Origin: Deltaproteobacteria bacterium
Lineage (GTDB): Bacteria > UBA10199 > DSSB01
NCBI GenBank assembly: GCA_021414045.1
Contig: JAIOPF010000195.1
Coordinates: 1 to 11,023 of the forward strand
DNA: 11,023 bases
Direction: 5' to 3'
Made by a program: the position numbers and the translations under genes. Positions 1-6,935 of the stretch are shown one piece after another (position 1 is the first letter of the stretch; each line of letters opens with the position of its first letter). The notes under the pieces were generated by a model. It was given only the letters and a program-made list of their open reading frames with translations, was not told the origin of the DNA and did not search any database.

Positions 1-965
1 GGTGAGATCGCTGAAGTTTCAATGCGGCGACGATGGAGTTCGAGGGCAGCGTCGTAGGAGCCTCCCGTGGCTTGATGCAGCAGTCGGCCTCCGACGTGGA
101 ATTGCAGCAAGGTGGCGAAGGAATCGGTCAGGATATTGCCGACGTCGCTGTGGGCACGCAGACCCAGGCGAGATTCGAGGACATGGGAGGCGAAGATTCC
201 TGTGAAGGCCGAAGCTTGAGGCATCGCCGCGGTCGTGAAGCGAGCCAGGGCTGTTTCGCCGGAGGCAAAACGGCGGGTAAGCGCGCTGCCCGTGGCCCCG
301 AAACTCTTGAGTAGGAAAAGCGTCAAGCCGCTAGCGAGCAGATCGCGTCCGAGGGCCCTTCGGCTCCAATCTTGAGGATTCCCCAGTGCCTGATGGATGC
401 CGCGGGTGGCCAGGGTGAAAGTCGGAAATTCGAGGGCGAAACCGGCGCTCCAAGATAGCGTGCGGGCGCCAAGGCCTCGCGTCAAGAGTCCCGCGCTCGG
501 AGAAGCCGCCAGCCGGCTCAAGGTTGCCAGCCTCACGGTCTGGAAAACGGCGCTAGCGAGAAACATCCCTCCGAGCATGGCGGGATCGGAGGCCTGGCTG
601 GCGAAATTGCGGGACAAGACTTCAAACCGAGCTCCGAAGGCGCCGCGGCCGGAAAGGGCTTCTAGCCTTTGATGGGCCCGTTGTTGGTAAGGAGACTCGG
701 TCGGTGACTGAGAAAGGCTTTGGTAAATTTCGGCCGCGAATTCAATCTGGCCAGCCTGCTCTTGCCGTTGAGCGAGGGAAAAAAGTCCTTCCGCCGCGAG
801 GAGAGGATCGCTCTCGGAGGCGAGGGCGTTTAGCTCATCTCGAGAGGCTGTACTGGGCGCATCCCGAAGCAAGGCTCGCAAGGGAACTCCAATCGTTGCG
901 TCATTCGACGAAAAGGGACCTGAAGTAGGACTTCGGCCCATCAAATTTCTTACCCGGAAATTCAA
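1..965 (-). CDS. Paralog-family protein, N-terminal module only (3' end outside window)
   Basis: I found this frame by reading the reverse complement: it is open from a TTG at 965-963 to base 1, giving 321 codons with no stop, so the C-terminal part lies beyond the left edge. The TTG start is preceded by CGGAG at 977-973 with a 7-base spacer. It also lines up with the TTG start of the next paralog (LNFRVRN here, LFSRVRN there). An alternative ATG lies at 941. The N-terminal third has a TPR-like helix pair around residues 50-90 (AQRQEQAG..EFAAEIY). After it come short hydrophobic helices with RLATLSRLAASP, LTRGLGAR, GFALEFPTFTL, QDW and LLQFHVGGR. Over the best 87-residue block 68 residues match the 753-codon neighbour by hand count. 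No function is known to me. The C-terminal domain, which differs between the other family members, cannot be seen. Confidence 0.85.
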   Translation of the reverse strand, partial: MNFRVRNLMGRSPTSGPFSSNDATIGVPLRALLRDAPSTASRDELNALASESDPLLAAEGLFSLAQRQEQAGQIEFAAEIYQSLSQSPTESPYQQRAHQRLEALSGRGAFGARFEVLSRNFASQASDPAMLGGMFLASAVFQTVRLATLSRLAASPSAGLLTRGLGARTLSWSAGFALEFPTFTLATRGIHQALGNPQDWSRRALGRDLLASGLTLFLLKSFGATGSALTRRFASGETALARFTTAAMPQASAFTGIFASHVLESRLGLRAHSDVGNILTDSFATLLQFHVGGRLLHQATGGSYDAALELHRRRIETSAIS

Positions 966-972
966 GGCAAAG

Positions 973-977
973 CTCCG
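973..977 (-). promoter_or_regulatory. Ribosome binding site deciding a TTG start
   Basis: CGGAG on the minus strand, 7 bases before the TTG at 965. The only other in-frame candidate nearby, ATG 941, has just a weak AAGAA upstream. The paralog at 3426 also uses TTG with a Shine-Dalgarno, which supports this choice. Confidence 0.6.
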
Positions 978-1005
978 CTGAAGATTTTTATCAATAATGA
1001 GGGAT

Positions 1006-1025
1006 AAAACGGGCGACGATCGCCC
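1006..1025 (-). terminator. Weak hairpin with short T run (possible terminator or attenuator)
   Basis: Read on the minus strand, GGGCGA-TCG-TCGCCC forms a perfect 6-bp stem with a 3-base loop at 1025-1011, followed by GTTTTAT. It lies between the stop of the 753-codon gene (1165) and the start of the left-hand paralog (965). The T run is short and interrupted, so it may be a weak terminator, an attenuator in the leader of the left-hand gene, or chance. Nothing better is visible in the 199-bp gap. Confidence 0.35.
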
Positions 1026-1164
1026 AGCGGACCTGGATAGGAAGAAGACTTAATCTAGAAGAAACAACCCAATCACACTCTCTTATCCGTCGATTTCCTT
1101 ACCTCCCGACGAAAGAGACCAACACCCCATAACTAAATTCGCTAAAAATAGATAGTGAAAAATG

Positions 1165-3426
1165 TCAAAATTGCGGCAATTTTCTAAGAAAAACAAAGTG
1201 TCCAGACTCCTGATCCGCGCGGCTAACCTCAACCGGCAAGTGTCCGCCATAGGAGCCGGCGATGACGTCCGCCCAGTGATTTCGAGTCGCGATTTGTACC
1301 ATTCTTTGTAAGGTCGAGGAGTCGCGACTCACGAGGAAGGCGATGCCACCGGGACGAAGACGGTCAAATACTTGGTCCTGTATCAAAGAAATCCCATGAT
1401 CGCCGCGTAGTCGTTCTGCGGAGGCGATATCATATCCTTCTAAATAATGGGCGTCGCGAGTGCGGATTTTCCATTCAGGCCAAATGATTTTGACTCGTTC
1501 GAGCGCCCCATTTTCTATGGCGCGTTTCGCTATTTCGGGTCTTTGTCCGTTGTCGTTGGGAATGATTTCCAATTGATGGCGTCGCGAGAGGTCGATACGC
1601 TCGAACGGGACTTCGCCGAGCAGGACAACCTTGCGCCCTGTTCCAATAATCTCCAAGAAGGGCGTCAATTCTTCGTCACGATAATCGTAGGCTGGGACGT
1701 AAACCTCCCGCTTGGGATCGAGCGGGTCCACGGTGAGTCGCGGTGGTCGCTTGATTTCTTCGGCCGAGAGTGGACCCCAAGCGTCTCGGTTGGAGATTTG
1801 AAACCGGTGGATGGAGTTCAGCATCAGTCCTCTTGCGTCCGACGCATTAAGTAAGCTTCCTTTCAGGTCCGCCAACTCCCCGGTGTTCAGATAATTCACG
1901 GTTTTGTTAGGAATTCGATACAGAGCCCCTAGAAAATCGCGGACTTCCTTGCTCTCTATGGTGGGAAGGTCGTCCTGCTCGCGGATTTCTTCCAGCATGT
2001 TTCGAATCCAATGAAGTTCTTCCGTTATTTGAAGGAGTGTGGAGCGGTCGTTGGGATTTAATAAGTGCTGGTTCACCAAATTTAGATGTTCGCTAAGTTC
2101 CAAAGCCACACGGAGGCTTTGGTCCACCCACATTGCCGCGCCCGGTTGCTCTTCCAAGAGAGTGTAAATCTCGTGTTCATTTTGGCTAAATCTATCGCGC
2201 AATGCGGTGAATAGTGGAGGATTCTCATTCACTGGAATGGGAGGTTTTGCGGCAGGTTCTTCCAGTAGGGAAGTTGCGCGGGTTGTTTCGAGGAACCTGT
2301 TTGGATCTTTGGGCTCGTTGGATGACATCAGAAGGGGGCGTGTCATGTAGTCTGAGACCTCGCCCTGGGGAACAGCGGGAATCATCTCGGGAAAAATTCT
2401 TCCAAAAATTGACGGCGAAGGTCGTTTTGGCCCCGGTCCTGGGGAGTTTTGTAGTCGGTCGCGGTAGAGTTCCAGGGATCTTTCATAAGTCCCGCCGGTG
2501 ACGCCGTGGAGGATGCGTCCGCCCACGTGGAATTGCAGCAGGGTCGCCAAGGAGTCGGCGAAAATATTCGATGCGTCCGATTCGGGCCGCCATCCGAGGC
2601 GCGTTTCGAGGAGTCGCGAGGCCACGATGCCCGTGAAGGCCGCGGCCTGGGGGATCGCGGCGGCGGAAAATCGGGTGAAGGCGTCGTTGGCTCCGGCGGG
2701 ACTTAGTCGGCGCGTGGCCGAATTTCCGAGGGCGCCGCTGCCTTTCAGCAGGAATAAAGTCAGTCCGTTGGAGAGAAGGTCTCGCGAAATCGCGCCCGCA
2801 TTCCAATCTTGCGATTGTCCCAGGGCTTGATGGAGCCCGCGCGTCGACAGCGTGAAGGCCGGAACTTCCAAGGCGAAACCGGCGATCCAGGAAAGCGAAC
2901 GGGCACCGAGTCCACGCGTGAGAAGATTCGCGGTCGGAGACGCGGCTAGGCGGCTGAGCGTCGCCAAACGCGCGGTTTGAAAAACGGCTCCGCCGAGGAA
3001 CATGCCAGTGAGCATCGCGGGATCGGCGGCTTGTTGCGCGAAACTTCTGGCGAGGATTTCGAAACGACCCGACAGGGGACCACGGCCCTGGAGGGCCTCG
3101 AGTCGGCCTTGGGCCCGTCGTTTCAAGGCATTGAGGGATTCCTCGGAAGAGGGGATGTGGTGGAGCAGGCTCGCGTAAATTTGCGCCGCGACTTCATTTC
3201 TGCCTTCCCGCTCTTGCCTGGCTCCGAAGGCGTAGAGGTCTGCCGCTAAGATTTCGAGATCGGTCTCTCGGGTCAAGGAATGCAATTCGCCGCGAAAAGC
3301 GGGATAGGATTCCTCCAGAAGAGGCAAGGCTGAGCGCAAACCTTCGGCGGTGTTGGAGGACGAAAAAAGAGCCGAAGACGCTTGGCTGGCGCCAAGGTCT
3401 CGTGGATTCCTTACCCGGGAAAACAA
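1165..3426 (-). CDS. Paralog-family protein with degenerate methyltransferase-like C-terminus
   Basis: A complete 753-codon protein with TTG start and TGA stop. The start is fixed by AGGAG at 3436-3432 with a 5-base spacer. Residues 1-325 are the shared module: TPR-like segment about 55-112 (GARQEREGRNEVAAQIY), then short hydrophobic helices with RLATLSRLAASP (153-164), LTRGLGARSLSW (169-180), GFALEVPAFTL (183-193), QDW and LLQFHVGGR (296-304). Residues 330-400 are a Pro/Ser-rich linker. Residues 400-550 look alpha-helical and match nothing I recognise. Residues 585-753 resemble a class I Rossmann methyltransferase: strand GRKVVLLGE (597-605), LEIIPND (619-625), ERVKIIWPE (643-651) and the typical FDRLRPGGIAFLVSRD (687-702). 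The glycine-rich SAM loop (GxGxG) is missing after the first strand, so catalytic activity is doubtful. The C-terminal half is visibly less GC-rich than the module. It sits upstream of the left-hand paralog in transcription order, with a 199-bp gap. Cellular role unknown. Confidence 0.88.
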   Translation of the reverse strand: MFSRVRNPRDLGASQASSALFSSSNTAEGLRSALPLLEESYPAFRGELHSLTRETDLEILAADLYAFGARQEREGRNEVAAQIYASLLHHIPSSEESLNALKRRAQGRLEALQGRGPLSGRFEILARSFAQQAADPAMLTGMFLGGAVFQTARLATLSRLAASPTANLLTRGLGARSLSWIAGFALEVPAFTLSTRGLHQALGQSQDWNAGAISRDLLSNGLTLFLLKGSGALGNSATRRLSPAGANDAFTRFSAAAIPQAAAFTGIVASRLLETRLGWRPESDASNIFADSLATLLQFHVGGRILHGVTGGTYERSLELYRDRLQNSPGPGPKRPSPSIFGRIFPEMIPAVPQGEVSDYMTRPLLMSSNEPKDPNRFLETTRATSLLEEPAAKPPIPVNENPPLFTALRDRFSQNEHEIYTLLEEQPGAAMWVDQSLRVALELSEHLNLVNQHLLNPNDRSTLLQITEELHWIRNMLEEIREQDDLPTIESKEVRDFLGALYRIPNKTVNYLNTGELADLKGSLLNASDARGLMLNSIHRFQISNRDAWGPLSAEEIKRPPRLTVDPLDPKREVYVPAYDYRDEELTPFLEIIGTGRKVVLLGEVPFERIDLSRRHQLEIIPNDNGQRPEIAKRAIENGALERVKIIWPEWKIRTRDAHYLEGYDIASAERLRGDHGISLIQDQVFDRLRPGGIAFLVSRDSSTLQRMVQIATRNHWADVIAGSYGGHLPVEVSRADQESGHFVFLRKLPQF

Positions 3427-3431
3427 AAAAA

Positions 3432-3436
3432 CTCCT
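3432..3436 (-). promoter_or_regulatory. Ribosome binding site for TTG start at 3426
   Basis: AGGAG on the minus strand, followed by five T and then TTG. The spacing is ideal and there is no ATG or GTG in the first 25 codons of the frame, so the TTG start is well supported. Confidence 0.75.
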
Positions 3437-3451
3437 AAAAAAATAAATTAT

Positions 3452-3472
3452 TTCCGGAGCTTAATTCCGGAA
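3452..3472. repeat. Inverted repeat TTCCGG-N9-CCGGAA in the leader
   Basis: TTCCGG at 3452-3457 and CCGGAA at 3467-3472 form a 6-bp stem with a 9-base loop. The right arm overlaps the TCCGGA half of the shared upstream element. It could be a two-site operator or an RNA hairpin just before the ribosome binding site of the 753-codon gene. Confidence 0.4.
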
Positions 3473-3483
3473 CCTTGCGTCAA
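3466..3483 (-). promoter_or_regulatory. Shared upstream element TTGACG-N6-TCCGGA
   Basis: On the minus strand TTGACG (3483-3478) and TCCGGA (3471-3466) are separated by six bases, 40 bases upstream of the TTG start of the 753-codon gene. The same two hexamers with the same spacing lie upstream of the sigma-flavoenzyme fusion gene at 6936-6953, and the context (TA.TTGACG, AAGGT) is also alike. TTGACG resembles a sigma-70 -35 box, but no good -10 is present 16-18 bases on. It may be an alternative-sigma promoter or an activator site. Confidence 0.45.
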
Positions 3484-3521
3484 ATATTCGGCCTAGGGGG
3501 ATTTTTGTTGTGAAAAAACCG

Positions 3522-3566
3522 AAAAAAAAGGCGGCGGATCTCCGAACCATTCGGGTCACCGCCGCC
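3522..3566 (-). terminator. Rho-independent terminator of the regulator-lipoprotein-propeller operon
   Basis: Minus-strand reading gives GGCGGCGG (3566-3559) pairing perfectly with CCGCCGCC (3537-3530), followed at once by T8 (3529-3522). An inner stem CCGAA/TTCGG continues the hairpin. It lies 33 bases after the stop of the beta-propeller gene and separates that operon from the 753-codon gene downstream. Confidence 0.92.
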
Positions 3567-3598
3567 TAGGTGCACTCAAACGCCTTTTTTGCGACCCA

Positions 3599-5593
3599 TC
3601 AATTCGTCAGGGGAGCCGAGAAAACCGAGCTCAAGTTGCTCCTGAGGAAGACCTCCATTTGTTGATAGGAAACGGTCGCCAAACTCTCCGAGAAGAAAAA
3701 TGCGCGCTGAAAACTGTCGTAGGGACCGTCTTGTCCGAAGCTTTTGTGCAGGCTTCCCTGGGGAGAGATCTGCTTCGTGTCTGGATTCACGGAGAACAGG
3801 GCCAGGGTGGATCCTCCATCTTCCTCGATGGGAACCCCGAAATTGCGCAGGGAATCATCCTTGGCCAGGGCCCGATAGTCATAGAAGACCGGGCTGTAGG
3901 CGTAGGATCCGCTTCCGCTCAAAATGCGCTGCGCGGCGAGCGACGGCAGGGCGGGGTTGGAGATATCGAAGAGGTTGGCGACGACGGCGTTATTGCCGTT
4001 CTGTCCTATTCCTAGCAGTAGCGTATCCGTCAGGGCCTCGAGGTGAAACGAGACACCCTCGATCTTCAGTTCGCCGAGCTTCGTCGGCTGGCTGGGATCC
4101 TGCAGCGTGAAGCAAGTCAGGGGATCGATCTGGCGGTAGGTCACCACGCAGCCGAGTCTGGCGATGAAGCGAGCCGCGTAGGGGACCTCTTCCGACTCGA
4201 AGGGGCCGTTGCGTCCCAGCAGCTCGAATTGGCCGCCGGAGGCTCGAAAGGTGCTCAGGTAATTTCCGACGGCCGCCGTCTCCTGGGCTTTCATGGCCGC
4301 GCCGGGAGAACCCGCGACAGCGCCGCCTCCTCCCGCCGAACAATTGTCGATGCAGATGGGTCCGAAGTTCTGCACGTGATGAAAGACGCGGACGACGCCG
4401 TCCTTCTCATCGATGAAAAACTGATTCGGAATATTTCCCGGAATATAGGTCGAGGCGCTCAACCCGAGGGGATTGGAAGACCCGAGTTCGAATTGGTAGA
4501 ACTCGGTATCGCCGCCCTCGCTACCGTCGACGTTCTGGGCGAGAAAGAGGTGGTCGGCATTGGCCGAAATCAAGGTGCGCCAGGCGGGAGAGTAAATGGC
4601 CTGAGTTTGCACGTCACCCTCCGGCGCATTCAAATCGAGGACGGAGATGACGGCGCCGTTGAGGGCATAGGGCGAGTAAGCCGGGTCGACGGTGGGGTTG
4701 TCGTAAAGATAGATCTGCGAGCAATCGGCGACGGCCGCTTGGGTTTCCACGGCGCTGATCCGCACTTTTTTCTGCGGGAGGATCTGCGCGTCGTTCAGCT
4801 GGTCGAGGTAGATGGGAACATAGCGTTCGGAGACCCAGAGGATCTTGCCGCTTCCGCTCAAGGCCCGCGCTTCCAAGAAAAAGCCGGGGGCTTCCTCCTC
4901 GCGCACCAGCTTGGGCTGGTCCGGCGAGGTGGTGTCGATCACGGCGATCACCGAGCTGGGATCTTGATAGACGGGCATCTGTCCGTCGCCGGATCCGGCG
5001 GGAACGGTAACCGGAGGCGCATCCATCGCCTCCACCGATTTGGCGCGGCTCAAGGCCAGGGTCTGCGCGGCCACGGGTTCGATGCCGTAGTAGCCGCCGT
5101 TCGTGCCTCCGAAGAGCACCGCGAATGAGCGGTTACCGGCCTTCGCCGCCACGACTTCCGTGGGATAAAAATCAAGGTTCAGGGTGGAGGTCAGCGAAGC
5201 CTGGGACGCGGGATTGACGCGGAATATTTTTAGGAGCTTGTCGTTTTGGTCCAGCGTGTAGAGCAGGCCGCGCGCCGTATCGGGAAAGGCGAGGTCGCTT
5301 TGCAACACGGCGCCGCCTTGCCCGCCGGAATCGGCGGCCGCCTCGGGAGCATTGCCGGCCGTTGGGGCGCTGGGGGCCGCCGCGGGTTCGGCGACGGGCA
5401 TGACGCGGTTCGGGTATTTCTGGAAGCGCTCCGCGTAGCCGCGGACGTAGCTTTTCACTTCGTCGCAACTTTGGGCAAAATGAAAACTGCCTAGATTCTT
5501 GGTGGGGGCGGGCGAATTGCTTTGGCCGGAGCCGCAGGCCGAGAGGCCGGCCACGCAGGCGATGGCGAACAGGGTGGATGTTTTTCGACTCAT
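3599..5593 (-). CDS. Secreted beta-propeller lipoprotein (PF09826-like)
   Basis: 664 codons from the ATG at 5593, chosen because AGGAG lies about 7 bases upstream and the signal peptide begins there. The frame opens earlier, but those codons overlap the preceding gene. Residues 1-20 are a lipoprotein signal peptide with lipobox LSAC (Cys20). The mature start has SCDEVKSYVRG (42-52), like the N-terminus of the family of secreted C-terminal beta-propellers. An Ala/Pro/Gly linker (65-95) leads to blade-like repeats of the type VIAVIDTTSPDQPKLV. The best family signature is around residues 475-530: VVTYRQIDPLTCFTLQDPSQ, then a GELKIEG strand and LLGIG. The usual family segment with a VDE..IVKTDG-type motif is not visible. 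Length fits the family. The ATG sits 1 base after the stop of the small lipoprotein gene, so the two are surely co-translated. The likely location is the inner face of the outer membrane or the cell surface. Substrate unknown. Confidence 0.88.
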   Translation of the reverse strand: MSRKTSTLFAIACVAGLSACGSGQSNSPAPTKNLGSFHFAQSCDEVKSYVRGYAERFQKYPNRVMPVAEPAAAPSAPTAGNAPEAAADSGGQGGAVLQSDLAFPDTARGLLYTLDQNDKLLKIFRVNPASQASLTSTLNLDFYPTEVVAAKAGNRSFAVLFGGTNGGYYGIEPVAAQTLALSRAKSVEAMDAPPVTVPAGSGDGQMPVYQDPSSVIAVIDTTSPDQPKLVREEEAPGFFLEARALSGSGKILWVSERYVPIYLDQLNDAQILPQKKVRISAVETQAAVADCSQIYLYDNPTVDPAYSPYALNGAVISVLDLNAPEGDVQTQAIYSPAWRTLISANADHLFLAQNVDGSEGGDTEFYQFELGSSNPLGLSASTYIPGNIPNQFFIDEKDGVVRVFHHVQNFGPICIDNCSAGGGGAVAGSPGAAMKAQETAAVGNYLSTFRASGGQFELLGRNGPFESEEVPYAARFIARLGCVVTYRQIDPLTCFTLQDPSQPTKLGELKIEGVSFHLEALTDTLLLGIGQNGNNAVVANLFDISNPALPSLAAQRILSGSGSYAYSPVFYDYRALAKDDSLRNFGVPIEEDGGSTLALFSVNPDTKQISPQGSLHKSFGQDGPYDSFQRAFFFSESLATVSYQQMEVFLRSNLSSVFSAPLTN

Positions 5594-5594
5594 C

Positions 5595-5891
5595 TTAGGT
5601 CTCCTCTGGGGTTGCGATGAGTGCACCATCGTCCTCAGGCTGATAGTCCCCCGCCTGAGAATCCTCGGAATCTTTGGAATCTTTGATCAAGAGCGATTGC
5701 GGCCCCGGAGTGGGGCTGGCCACGGCGGGCGCGGCGTCGCCGGGAGCTTCGGCTCCCGAGACGGGGATGGAGCCGCCGTGCGGCTGGTTGGGATTTCCCA
5801 CCTCGGTGCCGCCTTGCCCGCAGGCCGTCAAGAGGGCGAGCATCAAGGAGAGGAAGAAGCCTCGTTTCAGCATTTGGCTCAGTCCGTTCAT
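5595..5891 (-). CDS. Small lipoprotein with GGTEVGNP motif
   Basis: 98 codons. The ATG at 5891 overlaps the stop of the regulator gene (ATGA), and GGAG lies 5 bases upstream inside that gene. Residues 1-23 are a lipoprotein signal peptide ending in LLTAC (lipid Cys24). Directly after it comes GQGGTEVGNPNQP. From memory, GGTE[VT]GNP after the lipid cysteine recurs in small exported proteins next to TIGR02147-type regulators; I cannot check that here. The rest is Pro/Ala/Gly-rich and then acidic (about 70-98: DSKDSEDS, PEDDG, PEET), with no sign of a folded domain. It probably is a tethered, flexible surface or periplasmic partner of the beta-propeller protein encoded 1 base downstream. Function unknown. 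Confidence 0.85.
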   Translation of the reverse strand: MNGLSQMLKRGFFLSLMLALLTACGQGGTEVGNPNQPHGGSIPVSGAEAPGDAAPAVASPTPGPQSLLIKDSKDSEDSQAGDYQPEDDGALIATPEET

Positions 5892-6706
5892 GATAGCTCC
5901 GTCAAATTGAAGAATTGGATGTTCATCTGGTATACCGCTTCCGCGCGGCCCTCGTCTTCCACCATCGCGAGGATTTCCTTTCGGAATTGCCGGATCTTCT
6001 GCTTGATGCGCTCGGAGGTGTCCTGCGTCACCGCCACGGTGACCGAGGAGATGTCCCTCAAGGGGGCGGGCGTGTCGCGCAGGGCCTGCTTGGCCTTTTC
6101 CATCATGTTTTGGTGAAAACGGTAAGCTCCGAGGGAGCTGACTTCGTCTCCGGAGGAGAGCGGTGCTTGTTCTTGGCGGAGACGGCCGTCTTCGCCGCGA
6201 TGCACCAGCCCTAGCCTTTCCAACAAGCGCAGGCTGCGTCGCACTTGGGCCGGGCTGACTTCATGGCGCAGTTTGGCGGCGATCCATTCGTCATCCTCGC
6301 GGAAATCCTTGAGGCCGATCAACTCGCGGATCGCGACCGCGTACCAGTGGTTGAAATAATCGAATTGCGAATGCTCCAGCCGTTGCATGGGAAGGTCCCG
6401 TCGCAGGAGCTTGAGTTGTTCGTAGATGGCGGCCTTCTCCTCGACGCGTTTCGCTTGGTTGAAGCGGACCAAGGCGGAGAAGAATTCGTGTTCGCGCGCG
6501 TCCAGCTCTAGGGCCTGGGCTATTTTGGGAATGCTCTTTTCCGTCAGGTTGCGTTGGCCCTCGATCACGAGTTTGAGGAAATTGGGCGAGGTGAAGCCGG
6601 CTTTTTTGGAAAAGGAACGGTGGGTCAGTGCGCGGGTTTTTTTGAGGTGCGCGAACCGTTGCCGCAAGAATTGCCGGTAATCTAGATGGGAAAAGACCTT
6701 CTCCAT
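5888..6706 (-). CDS. TIGR02147/DUF4423-family HTH regulator
   Basis: 272 codons from the ATG at 6706. The frame stays open to a TTG at 6748, but the protein from 6706 (MEKVFSHLDYRQFL) begins just as family members do, and TATTAT -10-like boxes overlap the TTG region. No clear Shine-Dalgarno precedes 6706, so the start is not certain. Residues about 25-62 form an XRE-like helix-turn-helix (LTHRSFSKKAGFTSPNFLKL), and 65-85 read AQALELDAREHEFFSALV. The C-terminal two thirds (WYAVAIRELIG, SPAQVRRSLRLLERLGLV, then SVTVAVTQDTSERIKQKIRQ) are typical of DUF4423, ending in the usual QFFNLTEL. Length matches the family (about 270). It is the first gene of an operon with the GGTEVGNP lipoprotein and the beta-propeller, and may control that operon from the AT-rich region upstream. 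Confidence 0.85.
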   Translation of the reverse strand: MEKVFSHLDYRQFLRQRFAHLKKTRALTHRSFSKKAGFTSPNFLKLVIEGQRNLTEKSIPKIAQALELDAREHEFFSALVRFNQAKRVEEKAAIYEQLKLLRRDLPMQRLEHSQFDYFNHWYAVAIRELIGLKDFREDDEWIAAKLRHEVSPAQVRRSLRLLERLGLVHRGEDGRLRQEQAPLSSGDEVSSLGAYRFHQNMMEKAKQALRDTPAPLRDISSVTVAVTQDTSERIKQKIRQFRKEILAMVEDEGRAEAVYQMNIQFFNLTELS

Positions 6707-6753
6707 GGTTTGGCGGTTAGCATGCGCTCCAGGAGATGGCAAGATCAAAAATA

Positions 6754-6784
6754 TAATATTGTATAATAATAGAATACAAAATTA
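6754..6784. promoter_or_regulatory. Operator-like inverted repeat
   Basis: TAATATTGTAT (6754-6764), nine bases, then ATACAAAATTA (6774-6784). The halves are inverted copies matching at 10 of 11 positions. The site overlaps the TATTAT boxes facing the regulator gene, which suits a repressor site. It is in AT-rich sequence, where such matches arise more easily by chance. Confidence 0.45.
6767..6781 (+). repeat. Direct repeat TAATAGAATACAAAA, copy 1
   Basis: A perfect 15-base repeat, also present at 6840-6854. The start-to-start distance is 73 bp, about seven helical turns, so both copies lie on the same face of the DNA. This copy overlaps the operator-like inverted repeat at 6754-6784. Confidence 0.55.
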
Positions 6785-6839
6785 ATAAAATAACAAATAA
6801 TTTCATATATATAAAAAATATAACAAAAATAATTTATAT

Positions 6840-6854
6840 TAATAGAATACAAAA
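6840..6854 (+). repeat. Direct repeat TAATAGAATACAAAA, copy 2
   Basis: Second perfect copy of the 15-base repeat. A related pair lies between the copies: TAACAAATAATTT at 6791 and TAACAAAAATAATTT at 6821. Here the left half of the inverted repeat seen in copy 1 is poorly kept. Confidence 0.55.
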
Positions 6855-6874
6855 CTCCATTTTTTTTTGTCCTG

Positions 6875-6890
6875 TTTTTTGCGCAAAAAA
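6875..6890. repeat. 16-bp perfect palindrome TTTTTTGCGCAAAAAA
   Basis: A fully symmetric 16-base site between the AT island and the fusion gene. It is too short-cored to be a convincing terminator stem and may be a protein-binding site. No family assignment can be made. Confidence 0.35.
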
Positions 6891-6935
6891 GGCGAAATTC
6901 GTCATGAAGTTGTCACGGAGACCTGACCAGGCTAC

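Larger units (their letters stand above)
6751..6850. other. Extremely AT-rich divergent control region
   Basis: Only 8 of these 100 bases are G or C, while flanking genes are near 60% GC. The island separates the regulator operon (minus) from the fusion gene (plus). It holds TATAAT at 6752-6757 and 6762-6767 on the plus strand and TATTAT at 6768-6763 and 6758-6753 on the minus strand. The minus-strand boxes are placed well for a promoter of the regulator gene at ATG 6706. I find no strong -35 boxes and no coding potential. Confidence 0.6.

Noticed and set aside
1085..1132. 15-codon minus-strand mini-ORF in the gap between the two left paralogs
   Set aside because: Too short, no ribosome binding site of note and no leader-peptide features such as repeated codons.
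4043..5128. Long plus-strand open frame of 361 codons
   Set aside because: It is antisense to the beta-propeller lipoprotein gene, which has a signal peptide, family motifs, ribosome site and terminator. The plus frame has no recognisable domain and arises from the GC-rich codon pattern.
5499..6116. Plus-strand open frame of 205 codons
   Set aside because: It crosses the overlap of three well-supported minus-strand genes in the antisense direction.
3581..6894. 13-base inverted repeat CGCCTTTTTTGCG (3581-3593) and CGCAAAAAAGGCG (6882-6894) flanking the minus-strand operon
   Set aside because: It could suggest ends of a mobile unit, but the match is short and has a T6/A6 core, flanking bases do not extend it, no target duplication is visible and there is no transposase or integrase.
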